Source: Verrucomicrobiota bacterium JB022 (GTDB lineage Bacteria; Verrucomicrobiota; Verrucomicrobiia; Opitutales; Oceanipulchritudinaceae). Taken from it: a stretch of 64,000 nucleotides of DNA. The stretch lies in NCBI GenBank assembly GCA_030673845.1, contig JAUTCQ010000019.1:1-64000 (forward strand), given 5' to 3'. Shown in pieces: positions 1 through 8,320 of this stretch; position 1 is the stretch's first letter, and each line of letters opens with the position of its first letter. Made by a program: the position numbers and the translations under genes. The notes below the pieces were generated by a model. The model was not told the origin of the DNA. It saw only the letters and a list, made by a program, of their open reading frames with translations, and did not search any database.

Positions 1-173
1 CAGCGATACGCCCAGATCCACGCTGGCGGCAGGCTAACGCCCCCGCCCACGCCCCGCGCTACCCAAATCACAACAAATTTCCCGAAAATAGGGCCGGCGA
101 TGCTGCGGCAGCTGCATCGCACGTTACTTGTTACTGCCTCAACGTCTGGTCAAAGCGCTTTTTCAGCAGGGTG
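1..173 (+). mobile_element. IS5-family element, copy A (3' end only)
   Basis: This is the transposase-distal end of an insertion sequence that continues left of the window. It matches the 3' end of the complete copy at 6981-8297 in inverted orientation, with only about six mismatches over 173 bases. The outer end is the terminal inverted repeat ending GCAGGGTG at 173. The next four bases are CTAG, which fits the YTAR target of the IS5 subgroup. The reading frame to the right resumes inside hsdR, so this copy disrupted or truncated that gene. Confidence 0.88.
2..37 (+). CDS. IS5-family transposase, last 11 codons (partial)
   Basis: The visible frame encodes the extreme C-terminus of the transposase and ends in TAA at 35-37. 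The residues agree with the C-terminus of the complete transposase at 7117-8244 except for one or two substitutions. The rest of the gene is outside the window, so whether this copy is intact cannot be judged. The gene reads toward the defence genes, and about 135 noncoding bases separate its stop from the IS end. Confidence 0.8.
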   Translation, partial: SDTPRSTLAAG

Positions 174-704
174 CTAGACGAGCATGGTAAGCTCATTACA
201 GAAGACTTTCGTATCCATCTTAAGGAGCAAATCCGCAGTGTGCTCAAGAGGGAGTTTGCCTCCATGGATGATTTCCTCAAGCGCTGGACCGAAGCGGAGC
301 GTAAGCAGGCTGTCCTCGCCGAACTACAAGAGCAAGGACTACCGTTAGAGGTTTTGGCGCAGGCAGTTCCCAAGGGCGAGGAGCTGGACCCATTTGATCT
401 CGTGGCGCACATTGCCTTCGATCAGCCGCCATTGAGCCGTCGCGAGCGGGCCAACATTGTGCGCAAACGCAACTATTTCACGAAATATGGGGATGAAGCC
501 CGAGCAGTGCTGGAAGCGTTGCTCGAAAAATATGCGGACCACGGAATCAGGGATATCGAAGATCCCAAAATTCTCGAATTGCCACCTTTCAGCGATTTGG
601 GCACCAAAACACACATCCGTCGCGCCATCTTCGGTGGTAATGAAGCCTGGACACGCGCCCTTACGGACCTAGAACAAGCCCTTTATAGTCAAGATCTTGC
701 TTAG
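171..704 (+). pseudogene. hsdR: Type I restriction endonuclease subunit R, C-terminal fragment
   Basis: The 177-residue frame resembles the C-terminal helical domain of HsdR (EcoEI_R_C type), the part that contacts the methylase core. The N-terminal PD-(D/E)XK nuclease and the DEAD-type translocase motor are absent. The frame enters IS copy A at 173, and the GTG at 171 lies within the IS end, so it is probably not a natural start. hsdM begins 3 bases after the stop, giving the normal hsdR-hsdM-hsdS order. Either the IS split an hsdR whose 5' part lies left of the window, or the 5' part is lost. In both cases this locus should lack ATP-dependent cleavage unless R is supplied in trans. The family call rests on sequence resemblance and context. 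Confidence 0.8.
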
Positions 705-707
705 TAC

Positions 708-2456
708 ATGAATTTGTCTGCTACGATTAAATCCATCCAGGACATTATGCGCAAGGATGACGGCGTCGATGGAGACGCTCAGCGCATCGGTCAGCTTGCC
801 TGGATGCTTTTCCTAAAAGTTTTCGACCAGTGTGAAGAGTCATGGGAGGATGATTACGCCGACCGGGGCGAAGTCTATGCCTCGCCCATCCCCGAAGAAT
901 GTCGCTGGCGTAATTGGGCCAAATACAAGGATGGCAAGCCCCAGATTTCACCCAACGAGCTGGCTGCCTACGTCAATAACACCGTCTTTCCCCGCCTGAA
1001 GGAGATCAACGTCGATGGCAACGCCGTCGCGAAAGTCGTGCATGAGGTCTTTGCGGATGCCAACAACTACATGAAATCCGGCACGCTCCTGCTGGGTGTG
1101 ATAGAGAAACTCGACGAGGTCATCCAATGGCACGAGTCAGATACGCGTGCTCAGCTTGGGCAGGCTTATGAAAAAATTCTGAAAGATCTGCGCAGCGCGG
1201 GTAATGCGGGCGAATTCTACACCCCACGAGCTGTCACCGAATTCATGGTGCGTATGGTCAACCCCCGGCTCGACTTGCGGGAAACCGTGCTGGACCCTGC
1301 CTGCGGCACAGGTGGCTTTCTTACTGCAACTATCGATCATCTAAAGCAACAGCTGACGGAAAAATCCTCTACCGATGATCGTGGCGCAATTGACCAGTGC
1401 ATTCGGGGGATTGAGAAGAAGCAGCTGCCCCACTTGCTCTGCACAACGAACATCCTCCTGCATGGCATTGAGGTGCCGAGCATGATCGAGCACCGCAACA
1501 CCCTGGCCAACGGCTGGAATGAGTGGTCGCCCAGTGAGCGGGTAGACTGTGTCATCACCAATCCACCCTTCGGTGGGATGGAAGGCGAGGGCGTGGGCAG
1601 CGATTTTCCCTCGGATGTGCAGACGCGAGAAACGGCGGATATGTTTCTCGTCCTCATCGTTAATAAGCTGCTCAAGGACGGCGGACGCGGCGCGGTCGTG
1701 TTGCCCGATGGCACGCTCTTTGGCGAAGGCGTTAAGGCAAAGGTCAAACGCATGCTGCTGGAGAAGTGCAGCCTCCATACTGTTATTCGCCTGCCCAACG
1801 GCGTCTTCAACCCCTACACAGGCATCAAGACCAATCTGCTCTTCTTTACTAAGGGGCAGCCGACGGAGACGATCTGGTATTACGAGCACCGCTACCCAGA
1901 AGGCGTCAAGAGTTACTCGAAAACCAAGCCATTGCGGATCGAGGAGCTGGAGCCTATCGTGAAATGGTGGGGTAGCGAGGCCGATGGCTTTGCCAGCCGG
2001 GTAGAAACGGAGCAGGCTTGGAAGGTCGATTTCAAGGCGCTCAAAGCGGAGGCAGAGGCCAAGGCACAGCCACATTGGACAAAGGCCGAACAGCTGGGCA
2101 CAGAGGCTAATCGCGTGAACGAGCAGCTAAAGGTGCAAAAACTCGAACTACGCCGGGCAACCAAACCTTCAAAAAAAGCAGCCCTAGAGGATACCGTCGC
2201 CGAGTCCGAAGCGAAGCTCGAGGCACTACGCCAGCAGGCTAAGGATGCCCAGACCGCCGGAGACCGCCTCTACTTGCCTATCTTCAATCTGGACCTGAAG
2301 AACCCCCGCGCCCCTGAAGAAGAATCACGCGATCCGAACCAGCTACTGAAGAAACTCCAGAAGCTCAATGAGGACATCGCTGCGACAGAGCAGCAGCTCC
2401 ACGACGAACTGGCTGCCGCGTTGGCTCATCACTTCAAAGGGGATGTCTCCGCATGA
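708..2456 (+). CDS. hsdM: Type I restriction-modification DNA methyltransferase subunit M
   Basis: The product has 582 residues. It transfers a methyl group from S-adenosylmethionine to adenine N6 in the target chosen by HsdS. It has an N-terminal helical HsdM_N domain (about 1-150) and an N6-Mtase domain. The SAM motif DPACGTGGF is at 196-204 and the catalytic NPPF at 285-288. The last 130 residues are charged and helical and probably form a coiled coil that packs on HsdS. All key methylase residues are present, so modification should still work although hsdR is broken. The ATG at 708 follows the hsdR stop by 3 bases, and the gene overlaps hsdS at ATGA (2453-2456), indicating translational coupling. 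Confidence 0.95.
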   Translation: MNLSATIKSIQDIMRKDDGVDGDAQRIGQLAWMLFLKVFDQCEESWEDDYADRGEVYASPIPEECRWRNWAKYKDGKPQISPNELAAYVNNTVFPRLKEINVDGNAVAKVVHEVFADANNYMKSGTLLLGVIEKLDEVIQWHESDTRAQLGQAYEKILKDLRSAGNAGEFYTPRAVTEFMVRMVNPRLDLRETVLDPACGTGGFLTATIDHLKQQLTEKSSTDDRGAIDQCIRGIEKKQLPHLLCTTNILLHGIEVPSMIEHRNTLANGWNEWSPSERVDCVITNPPFGGMEGEGVGSDFPSDVQTRETADMFLVLIVNKLLKDGGRGAVVLPDGTLFGEGVKAKVKRMLLEKCSLHTVIRLPNGVFNPYTGIKTNLLFFTKGQPTETIWYYEHRYPEGVKSYSKTKPLRIEELEPIVKWWGSEADGFASRVETEQAWKVDFKALKAEAEAKAQPHWTKAEQLGTEANRVNEQLKVQKLELRRATKPSKKAALEDTVAESEAKLEALRQQAKDAQTAGDRLYLPIFNLDLKNPRAPEEESRDPNQLLKKLQKLNEDIAATEQQLHDELAAALAHHFKGDVSA

Positions 2457-4450
2457 ATCCCGAAGTGTTTTTGAAAAACTTCGGCCATGTGGTGAATGCG
2501 CCGGGCGGGAGCGTCAAGTTGCGGGATATGGTCTACTTCCTCGCTATTACCGGGCGCTTGTCCCAACAGGTTTTAGAAGACGGAACTGGAGAAGACCTAC
2601 TAAAAGAAATCGAAGCGGAAAAGAAGTGGCGTATTGAAAATAAGTCATTCAAGCGCTCGCCAAAGCTCGAAAAGTGTAATGCTCTTTATGCAGAGAATCT
2701 GCCAGAAATCCCGGCGTCTTGGTGCTGGTCACGACTCGTCGACTTGGGAGAGATCAGTCCAAAAAATGAAGCCGACTATACTCAAGAGGCCTCTTTCCTC
2801 CCCATGGCATCTATATCGGAAAGGCACGGGGCCGATGTAATTCCAGAAAACAGAACTTGGGGGCAAATCGCTAAAGGCTACACCCACTTTAAAAACCAGG
2901 ATGTGGTCGTGGCGAAGATCACCCCTTGCTTTGAGAATGGGAAGGCAGCAGTTATCCGAGGTTTGCCTTCCAGAATCGGTGCTGGTACTACGGAGCTACA
3001 TGTTGTTCGCCTCTTACCCAGAATCGAACCCAGTTTCGTCTACATTTTCCTAAAGTCACCTTATTTCAGAACCTTCGGCGAATCTAAGATGACCGGAACG
3101 GCAGGGCAAAAGCGATTGCCGACCGAGTATTTTGCGACGCGCCCGTTCCCCCTTCCGCCCCTGGCCGAGCAAAAGCGGATTGTGGCGAAGGTGGATGCCT
3201 TGATGGCCTTGTGTGACCGGCTAGAAGCGCAGCAACAGAAGCGCACCGAGCTGCGGCCCAAGTTAGTGGTAGCCACACACATCCGCTTCACCGAAACCCC
3301 CACCCCCGAATCCCTCCGCGCCTGTTTCGCAGAACCCGGCCACGCCAACCCCAAAGAACTCCGCAAAACCATCCTCTCGCTGGCCGTGCAAGGGAAGCTA
3401 GTGGAGCAGGATGGGCGGGAGGGAACGGGTGCCCAGCTCTTGGGTGAAATAGCAAAAGTCCGCAAGGAACTGCTCGAGTCGGGTTATCCGAATAGCAATG
3501 AGTCGGAGGTTCAAGCGAGAAAGCAAAAAAAACAAATGCTTCCGCAAGCCTTGCCCACCCTCCCAGGAGGTTGGAGCTGGGCGACATTAATGCAATGCTG
3601 TTTAATAGTCGTGGACTGCCATAACAAAACAGCTCCCTATACGAAAGAAGGAATCATTCTTTTGAGGACCACGAATATCAGGAATGGAGAGCTCAACGAT
3701 AAGGAGCGAAAATACATCAGCAAAGAAACCTACCTAAAGTGGGCAGCTCGTTGCCCACCAGAGCCTGGAGATATTCTAATTACCCGAGAAGCTCCGATGG
3801 GTGAAGCATGTATTATCCCAGAAGGAATGAAGGTGTGCATGGGACAACGTATGATGCTAGCTCGAGTCGTCCCAAATACCATTCTAAGAACGTATCTTCT
3901 CATATGCCTAACGGCCCCTGATATGATGGACAGAGTGCAAGACAAGCCCATTGGAGCACTTGTGGAGCATTTGAGGGTGGGAGGAGTGGAAACCATGCTA
4001 ATTCCCGTCCCACCCCTCGCCGAACAGCGCCGCATCGTCGCCAAAGTGGATGAGCTGATGGCCCTCGTCGACAAGCTGGAGCAGCAGCAGAGCCGCCGCG
4101 AGGCGCTGGCCGCCGCCTATGCCCAGAGCGCCGTCAGCGCCCTGACGGGAACCGAATTCAAACCGAAAGCTGAAAAGATGAAAGCACCCAAGACCGAACT
4201 GATTTCGATGGTCTGCCTCCGTGCCAACCCGGATGACAAGGAGGCCGCCCCGCTCGCCAGCCTGCTGGCCACCAACAATGACAAACTGGAAGCCAAGACC
4301 CTTTGGCAACGCTCCGGCCTCGCTATCGAAGATTTCTACCAGCAGCTCAAAAAGGAGATCGCCGCAGGCTACATCCAACAGCCGGAGGAAGCGTCATTTC
4401 GGGAACTAGAAGAGAGCAAGACCGGCGCGAATCGCAATCGTATCCATTAA
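2453..4450 (+). CDS. hsdS: Type I restriction-modification specificity subunit S, with C-terminal extension
   Basis: The product has 665 residues, long for HsdS (usually 400-550). It has two target recognition domains (about 85-230 and 365-515). Each is followed by a near-identical conserved helix beginning PPLAEQ(K/R)RIVAKVD (from about 234 and 519), the two-repeat layout that sets the spacing between half-sites. Both recognition domains are visibly richer in A/T than the flanking conserved segments, as expected for swapped modules. Residues from about 555 add a segment absent from ordinary HsdS; it looks like a small helical, winged-helix-like domain (see findings). The start ATG overlaps the hsdM stop. 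An AAAGGGG stretch upstream may serve as a ribosome site. Confidence 0.93.
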   Translation: MNPEVFLKNFGHVVNAPGGSVKLRDMVYFLAITGRLSQQVLEDGTGEDLLKEIEAEKKWRIENKSFKRSPKLEKCNALYAENLPEIPASWCWSRLVDLGEISPKNEADYTQEASFLPMASISERHGADVIPENRTWGQIAKGYTHFKNQDVVVAKITPCFENGKAAVIRGLPSRIGAGTTELHVVRLLPRIEPSFVYIFLKSPYFRTFGESKMTGTAGQKRLPTEYFATRPFPLPPLAEQKRIVAKVDALMALCDRLEAQQQKRTELRPKLVVATHIRFTETPTPESLRACFAEPGHANPKELRKTILSLAVQGKLVEQDGREGTGAQLLGEIAKVRKELLESGYPNSNESEVQARKQKKQMLPQALPTLPGGWSWATLMQCCLIVVDCHNKTAPYTKEGIILLRTTNIRNGELNDKERKYISKETYLKWAARCPPEPGDILITREAPMGEACIIPEGMKVCMGQRMMLARVVPNTILRTYLLICLTAPDMMDRVQDKPIGALVEHLRVGGVETMLIPVPPLAEQRRIVAKVDELMALVDKLEQQQSRREALAAAYAQSAVSALTGTEFKPKAEKMKAPKTELISMVCLRANPDDKEAAPLASLLATNNDKLEAKTLWQRSGLAIEDFYQQLKKEIAAGYIQQPEEASFRELEESKTGANRNRIH

Positions 4451-4456
4451 GCCGCC

Positions 4457-6124
4457 ATGCACCTCGAACGCCTCACCATCAAAGACTGGCGCAACCTGCG
4501 CGACTTCGAGATTGATTTCACCCGGACGCTGCTCGACGACTCGGGCAAGCCCGAATGCGAAAGCGACGGCCAGCCAATCGAATTGAAGAGCTACGCCGTG
4601 ATCGGGCAAAACGGTTCCGGCAAGTCGAACCTGATCGAGGCCATCGTCACTATCTTCCGCGACCTCGATCTGAAAGAGAAAACGGGGTTCGATTACGAGC
4701 TGACGTATCGGGTGCGCGGGCACCGCGTCGAGATCAAGGCCACCGGAGACAAACGGGAGGCCTGGATTACGGACAAGGACAGCGACCAATGCAAGAAACG
4801 GGCCCTCTCGTTTCTGTCGAACAACGCCCGGACCTACTTGCCGTCGCACGTCTTCGCCTACTACTCTGGACGTAGCAACCGGATCGAGGCCCTCTTCCAG
4901 CGTCACCAGCAACGCTTCTATAAGGCATTGACTGATGGAGACGACGAGTTGCTCCGGCGTCTCTTCTACTGCCGCACGGTGCACAGCCAGTTTGTTCTGC
5001 TCGCCTATCTCCTGAATGAAGGCAAGGGCGGTAGCGAAGAAGCCAGCCAGACTGCTGCCATCCTAGACAAGCTTGGCATCGATGACCTGGATTCAGTCCT
5101 GTTCGTCCTCAAGCGCCCTTATTGGAACCGCAATGACGATCTGAGCGAACAACGACTGATCGAAGGAGATCCCCGATTCTGGTATTCCGTCGGAGTTGTG
5201 CAGGAGTTTTTGGACAAGCTCTGGAAGGTTGCCATCGCCCCCATCGATCACACCGACAAGAACCGGACCATTGATTTTCGCGGACGCACCGAAGACCAGG
5301 ACCTGCTTTACATGTTTGTTCCGGACAAGGAAGCCTTGCAGAAACTGGCTAGCGAAGTCGGCGAACCTTCGCGTTTCTTCAAATATCTGGAGAGCACCTA
5401 TATATCCGACCTGATCGACGAAGTGCGCATCAACGTGAAACACCGCGACGTGGAGGGAAACATCACCTTTGGTCAGCTCTCGGAGGGCGAACAACAGCTC
5501 CTCACGGTGCTTGGTCTGATGCGTTTTACCAAAGAAGATCAGTCACTCTTTCTGCTAGACGAGCCCGACACGCACCTGAATCCACTCTGGAAATTCCGTT
5601 TCTTTGATGAAATCGAGGAAACGGTGAGCCTGCAGAAGGACACGCTGATGGGCGACTCGCAGCTCCTCGTCACCACTCACGATCCCATCATGATCGGAAG
5701 CCTGCGCAAAGAGCAGGTTCGCATTCTCCGCAAGACGCCCCAGGGACGCATCGAAGTCCGCGAGCCGGACATCGACCCTCGCGGAATGGGATTCGCCGGG
5801 CTCCTCAAGAGCGAACTTTTTGGACTCCGCTCGACGGTGGACAGCGAAACGCTCAAGCGTTTGGACCGTCGAAACTACCTTTTTGCGAAGGGAAATGAGC
5901 GCACGCACGAGGAAAATGAAGAGATGGCTCGGTTGAGCGATGAACTCGCCGAGTTGGGTTTCGCGAAAGATTTCAAAGATCCCTACTACGCGAAATTTGT
6001 CGAGAAAATGGCACTACACACCAAGTTCCACAAATCCGTGCTGACGCCCGAAGAACAGGCGGAACAGGATCGGGTTGCCGACGAAATCATCAGTCAAATC
6101 CTTGCCGAGGAGGAAGCTCAATGA
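4457..6124 (+). CDS. AAA15/OLD-like ATPase, PtuA-like (Septu-type defence)
   Basis: The product has 555 residues and is an SMC/ABC-like ATPase. It begins with the usual 'LxxLxIxxWRNL' strand. Walker A GQNGSGKS is at 50-57, the ABC signature LSEGEQQ at 341-347, Walker B ending LLDEP with D368 and E369, and a switch histidine in TTHDP near 408. Such ATPases act as the sensor half of two-gene defence systems. The start lies 6 bases after hsdS, and the gene overlaps the following HNH gene at ATGA, so the pair is coupled to the restriction operon. An ATPase followed by an HNH nuclease is the Septu (PtuA-PtuB) layout. RloA/OLD-type relatives are the main alternative. The function is inferred; the ATPase motifs are seen directly. 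Confidence 0.82.
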   Translation: MHLERLTIKDWRNLRDFEIDFTRTLLDDSGKPECESDGQPIELKSYAVIGQNGSGKSNLIEAIVTIFRDLDLKEKTGFDYELTYRVRGHRVEIKATGDKREAWITDKDSDQCKKRALSFLSNNARTYLPSHVFAYYSGRSNRIEALFQRHQQRFYKALTDGDDELLRRLFYCRTVHSQFVLLAYLLNEGKGGSEEASQTAAILDKLGIDDLDSVLFVLKRPYWNRNDDLSEQRLIEGDPRFWYSVGVVQEFLDKLWKVAIAPIDHTDKNRTIDFRGRTEDQDLLYMFVPDKEALQKLASEVGEPSRFFKYLESTYISDLIDEVRINVKHRDVEGNITFGQLSEGEQQLLTVLGLMRFTKEDQSLFLLDEPDTHLNPLWKFRFFDEIEETVSLQKDTLMGDSQLLVTTHDPIMIGSLRKEQVRILRKTPQGRIEVREPDIDPRGMGFAGLLKSELFGLRSTVDSETLKRLDRRNYLFAKGNERTHEENEEMARLSDELAELGFAKDFKDPYYAKFVEKMALHTKFHKSVLTPEEQAEQDRVADEIISQILAEEEAQ

Positions 6125-7023
6125 GATGGATCGACTTCGAGAATAAGAAGCCGACGGACGCATTCGAAGGCTGGACGCCTTGGGCACAGAGTCGCTGGGA
6201 GGCATGGCTGAAAAAGTCGGCGGAACTATTGCAGCAGATGGAGGCGTTGAACCGCGAGGTCACGCAGCTTAGGACTGCTGGGAACAATGAGGGAGTCGCC
6301 GAGAAACTGAAGGCGCGGAACAAGATCATCGATGACAACTGCAATCACTGGGGCGAGCTGAAGGACTGGCTGTTGGCCCTCTCGCACGGCAAGTGCTGGT
6401 TCTCCGAAGCCAAAGATGTCTACAACCACTGGCACGTCGAGCATTTCAGGCCAAAGAAACAGGCTAAGGAAATCGACGGGACTGAACGAGAAGGATATTG
6501 GTGGCTAGCCTTCGATTACAGCAACTTCCGGATCTGCGGAAGTGTTGGGAATTCGAAGAAGGGCGGCTGGTTTCCACTGCATGAGAATTCAAACTGCTCA
6601 ACATTCGATTGCCGCTGCGAGGACTCGGAAGCCGCCTACCTAATCGACCCAACGAAACAGTGCGATGTCGCTCTAATTTCTTTTCAAGAGGATGGGAACG
6701 CAATTCCGCTCGAATCTGATGAAGAGTCATGGGACTGGAAACGTGCGGATGAATCGATTAAACGGCTTCGGCTCAATACCTACGACAGATTACCCGAAGA
6801 AAGGCGAAAATTGGCTAATAAGCTGAAAGACCTCATTGATAGATTTCTTATCGAGAAATCGCGTTACAAGCCTGGCGTCAACGAAGCCCCACGGGGCAAG
6901 ATGGACGAAATTGCCCGACAGATCATAGCCTACTTGGACGAGCGAGAGCCTCTGTCAGCGTATGCGAGATGGTATGTTAACACCCTGCTGAAAAAGCGCT
7001 TTGACCAGACGTTGAGGCAGTAA
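6121..7023 (+). CDS. HNH endonuclease, PtuB-like, with IS-derived C-terminus
   Basis: The frame has 300 residues. A coiled-coil-like N-terminal part (about 25-75) leads into an HNH core with HVEHFRPK at 105-112, then a W..L......N...CGSVGN..K..WFPL stretch typical of the TIGR02646/PtuB family. This is the probable effector nuclease partner of the ATPase gene it overlaps (ATGA at 6121). A strong GAGGAGG ribosome site lies 7 bases before the start. From 6981 the codons are those of IS copy B, so the last 13 residues are foreign. Without the IS the frame would run VKAGTLR and stop at 8318-8320, so only about six native residues seem to be lost. The nuclease may still work. Confidence 0.82.
   Translation: MRWIDFENKKPTDAFEGWTPWAQSRWEAWLKKSAELLQQMEALNREVTQLRTAGNNEGVAEKLKARNKIIDDNCNHWGELKDWLLALSHGKCWFSEAKDVYNHWHVEHFRPKKQAKEIDGTEREGYWWLAFDYSNFRICGSVGNSKKGGWFPLHENSNCSTFDCRCEDSEAAYLIDPTKQCDVALISFQEDGNAIPLESDEESWDWKRADESIKRLRLNTYDRLPEERRKLANKLKDLIDRFLIEKSRYKPGVNEAPRGKMDEIARQIIAYLDEREPLSAYARWYVNTLLKKRFDQTLRQ
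6981..7002 (+). repeat. IS copy B terminal inverted repeat, transposase-distal end
   Basis: This starts CACCCTGCTGAAAAAG, followed by CG and CTTT. It pairs with the reverse complement of 8276-8297 at 20 of 22 positions. The same end is present as the last bases of copy A (152-173, opposite strand). Confidence 0.9.
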
Positions 7024-7116
7024 CAAGTAACGTGCGATGCAGCTGCCGCAGCATCGCCGGCCCGATTTTCGGGCAATTTGTTGTGATTTGGGTAGCGCGG
7101 GGCGAGGGCGGCGGCG

Positions 7117-8244
7117 TTAGCCTGCCGCCAGCGTGGATCTGGGCGGATCGCTGGTGGAGTCGGTGAGGAGTTTGGCCATGCGCACGAGGTTGCAAGTGAC
7201 GGCGACGAGTTGGGCCTGGAAGTGGGTGCGTTCGACGCCGCGGTAGCGGGTTTTGCGGAAGGCACCGGTTGTCTTGATCCAGCCGAAGAGGTTTTCGATG
7301 CGCTTGCGGATGCGTTGGCTGACGCGGTAGCCGGCGTGGCGGGTGGTGCGCCCGTCGAGCCCCGAGGTCCTGCGGCCCTTGACCTGCGCCACGTGCGGGG
7401 CGATCTCGCGCTCGCGGCAGGCGCGCACAAACTGCTGGTTATGGTAGCCGCGGTCCGCCCCGACGGTGCGCGGGTCGAAGCCACGCATCGTCAGCTCGTC
7501 GAGTTGCTCCAGCGCGACTTCGTGCTCCGTGCAGCCTTTGCCGACCGCAGAGCGCACGTCGAAGAGCACGCAGAGCCCGTGACGGTTTTCCATCACCGCA
7601 TGCGCGCCAAAGCAGAGTTTGGCGGCGCTGCCGGCGCTCTTCTTGAGCAGCTTCGCCTCCTGATCGCTCTTCGATTCGTGGGTCTGGTTCGAGCGTTTTT
7701 CGCCCTTGAAGTCCGCAAAGCCGCCACCGCAGCCGCGTCCCTCGTCGTCCTTTTCATCCTTCGGGCGGAAGCTCTTCATGCTCGCCCACGCCTCGATCAA
7801 CGTGCCGTCTACGCTGAAATGCTCGTCGCTGATCCAGTCGTGCGAGCGCGCCAGCTCCACCACTTCCAGCAAAAACAGCTCCGAGGCATGGTGATGCAGC
7901 AGTCGATCCGCATTCTTCGAGAAGGTCGACGCGTTGAAACTACCCTCGCTCGGGTTGAGGTCCAAAAACCACTGGAACAGCAGGTCGTAACGCAGGCGCT
8001 CGCAGAACTGGCGGTCGCTGCGCACACTGTAAAGCGCGCACAACACCTTCGCCTTCAACAGCCGCTCCGGCGGAATCGATGGGCGCCCCAGCTCCGCGTA
8101 CATCTGCTCGAACTCATCCTCCAGCTCCACCAAAACCGCGTCCACCAGCTGCTTGATCCGGCGAATCGGGTGCTTCGCCGGAATCAGCGATTCCAGGTTG
8201 ATCAACGCCACCGCATCCAGCTGTCTCGATACCTTACCGCGCAT
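7117..8244 (-). CDS. IS5-family transposase (DUF772 + DDE domain)
   Basis: The product has 375 residues. It has an N-terminal DUF772-type helical domain and a DDE catalytic domain: the first Asp in FSVDGTLIEAW, the second in GADRGYHNQ, and the Glu in KRIENLFGWIK. Length and motifs fit an intact IS5-family transposase acting on the inverted repeats at 6981 and 8297. The ATG at 8244 is preferred, but a GTG two codons earlier (8250) is also open. Between its stop and the IS end there are about 135 noncoding bases. The opposite strand is also open over most of this gene; that is a codon-usage shadow. Confidence 0.93.
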   Translation of the reverse strand: MRGKVSRQLDAVALINLESLIPAKHPIRRIKQLVDAVLVELEDEFEQMYAELGRPSIPPERLLKAKVLCALYSVRSDRQFCERLRYDLLFQWFLDLNPSEGSFNASTFSKNADRLLHHHASELFLLEVVELARSHDWISDEHFSVDGTLIEAWASMKSFRPKDEKDDEGRGCGGGFADFKGEKRSNQTHESKSDQEAKLLKKSAGSAAKLCFGAHAVMENRHGLCVLFDVRSAVGKGCTEHEVALEQLDELTMRGFDPRTVGADRGYHNQQFVRACREREIAPHVAQVKGRRTSGLDGRTTRHAGYRVSQRIRKRIENLFGWIKTTGAFRKTRYRGVERTHFQAQLVAVTCNLVRMAKLLTDSTSDPPRSTLAAG

Positions 8245-8275
8245 ACCCACAGCTTACCCATCACGCCGACTCGGA

Positions 8276-8297
8276 AAAGGACTTTTTCAGCAGGGTG
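8276..8297 (-). repeat. IS copy B terminal inverted repeat, transposase-proximal end
   Basis: Read on the - strand it starts CACCCTGCTGAAAAAG, followed by TC and CTTT. It is the partner of the repeat at 6981-7002. It lies about 30 bases upstream of the transposase start. Confidence 0.9.
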
Positions 8298-8301
8298 GTA
8301 A

Positions 8302-8320
8302 AGCTGGAACCCTGAGATGA
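8302..8320 (+). pseudogene. Severed 3' tail of the HNH gene
   Basis: If IS copy B and one target copy are removed, the HNH frame at 6976 continues here as GCT GGA ACC CTG AGA TGA, giving a native C-terminus VKAGTLR. The short distance to a stop in the right frame supports a clean insertion near the gene end. It could also be chance, because random sequence meets a stop within a few dozen codons. Confidence 0.5.

Larger units (their letters stand above)
6981..8297 (-). mobile_element. Complete IS5-family insertion sequence, copy B (1317 bp)
   Basis: One transposase gene on the - strand is bounded by terminal inverted repeats of 22 bases (20 identical) beginning CACCCTGCTGAAAAAG. The left flank is TTAA (6977-6980), a YTAR-type target. 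The right flank is GTAA (8298-8301), so the expected 4-base duplication is imperfect at one position. The element sits in the 3' end of the HNH gene. It is inverted relative to copy A, so the two copies bracket the 6.8-kb defence segment with their transposase 3' ends facing inward. Confidence 0.92.

Noticed and set aside
171-704. The GTG at 171 as the start of a genuine short gene
   Set aside because: The GTG lies in the IS end with no spaced ribosome site, and the product matches only an internal-to-terminal part of HsdR.
4457-7023. A retron of the PtuAB-effector type
   Set aside because: There is no reverse transcriptase gene and no msr/msd-like inverted repeat between hsdS and the ATPase; only 6 bases separate them.
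7210-8301. A 363-codon open frame on the + strand across the transposase gene
   Set aside because: The - strand frame encodes a complete IS5-family transposase; the + frame mirrors it and runs into the terminal repeat.
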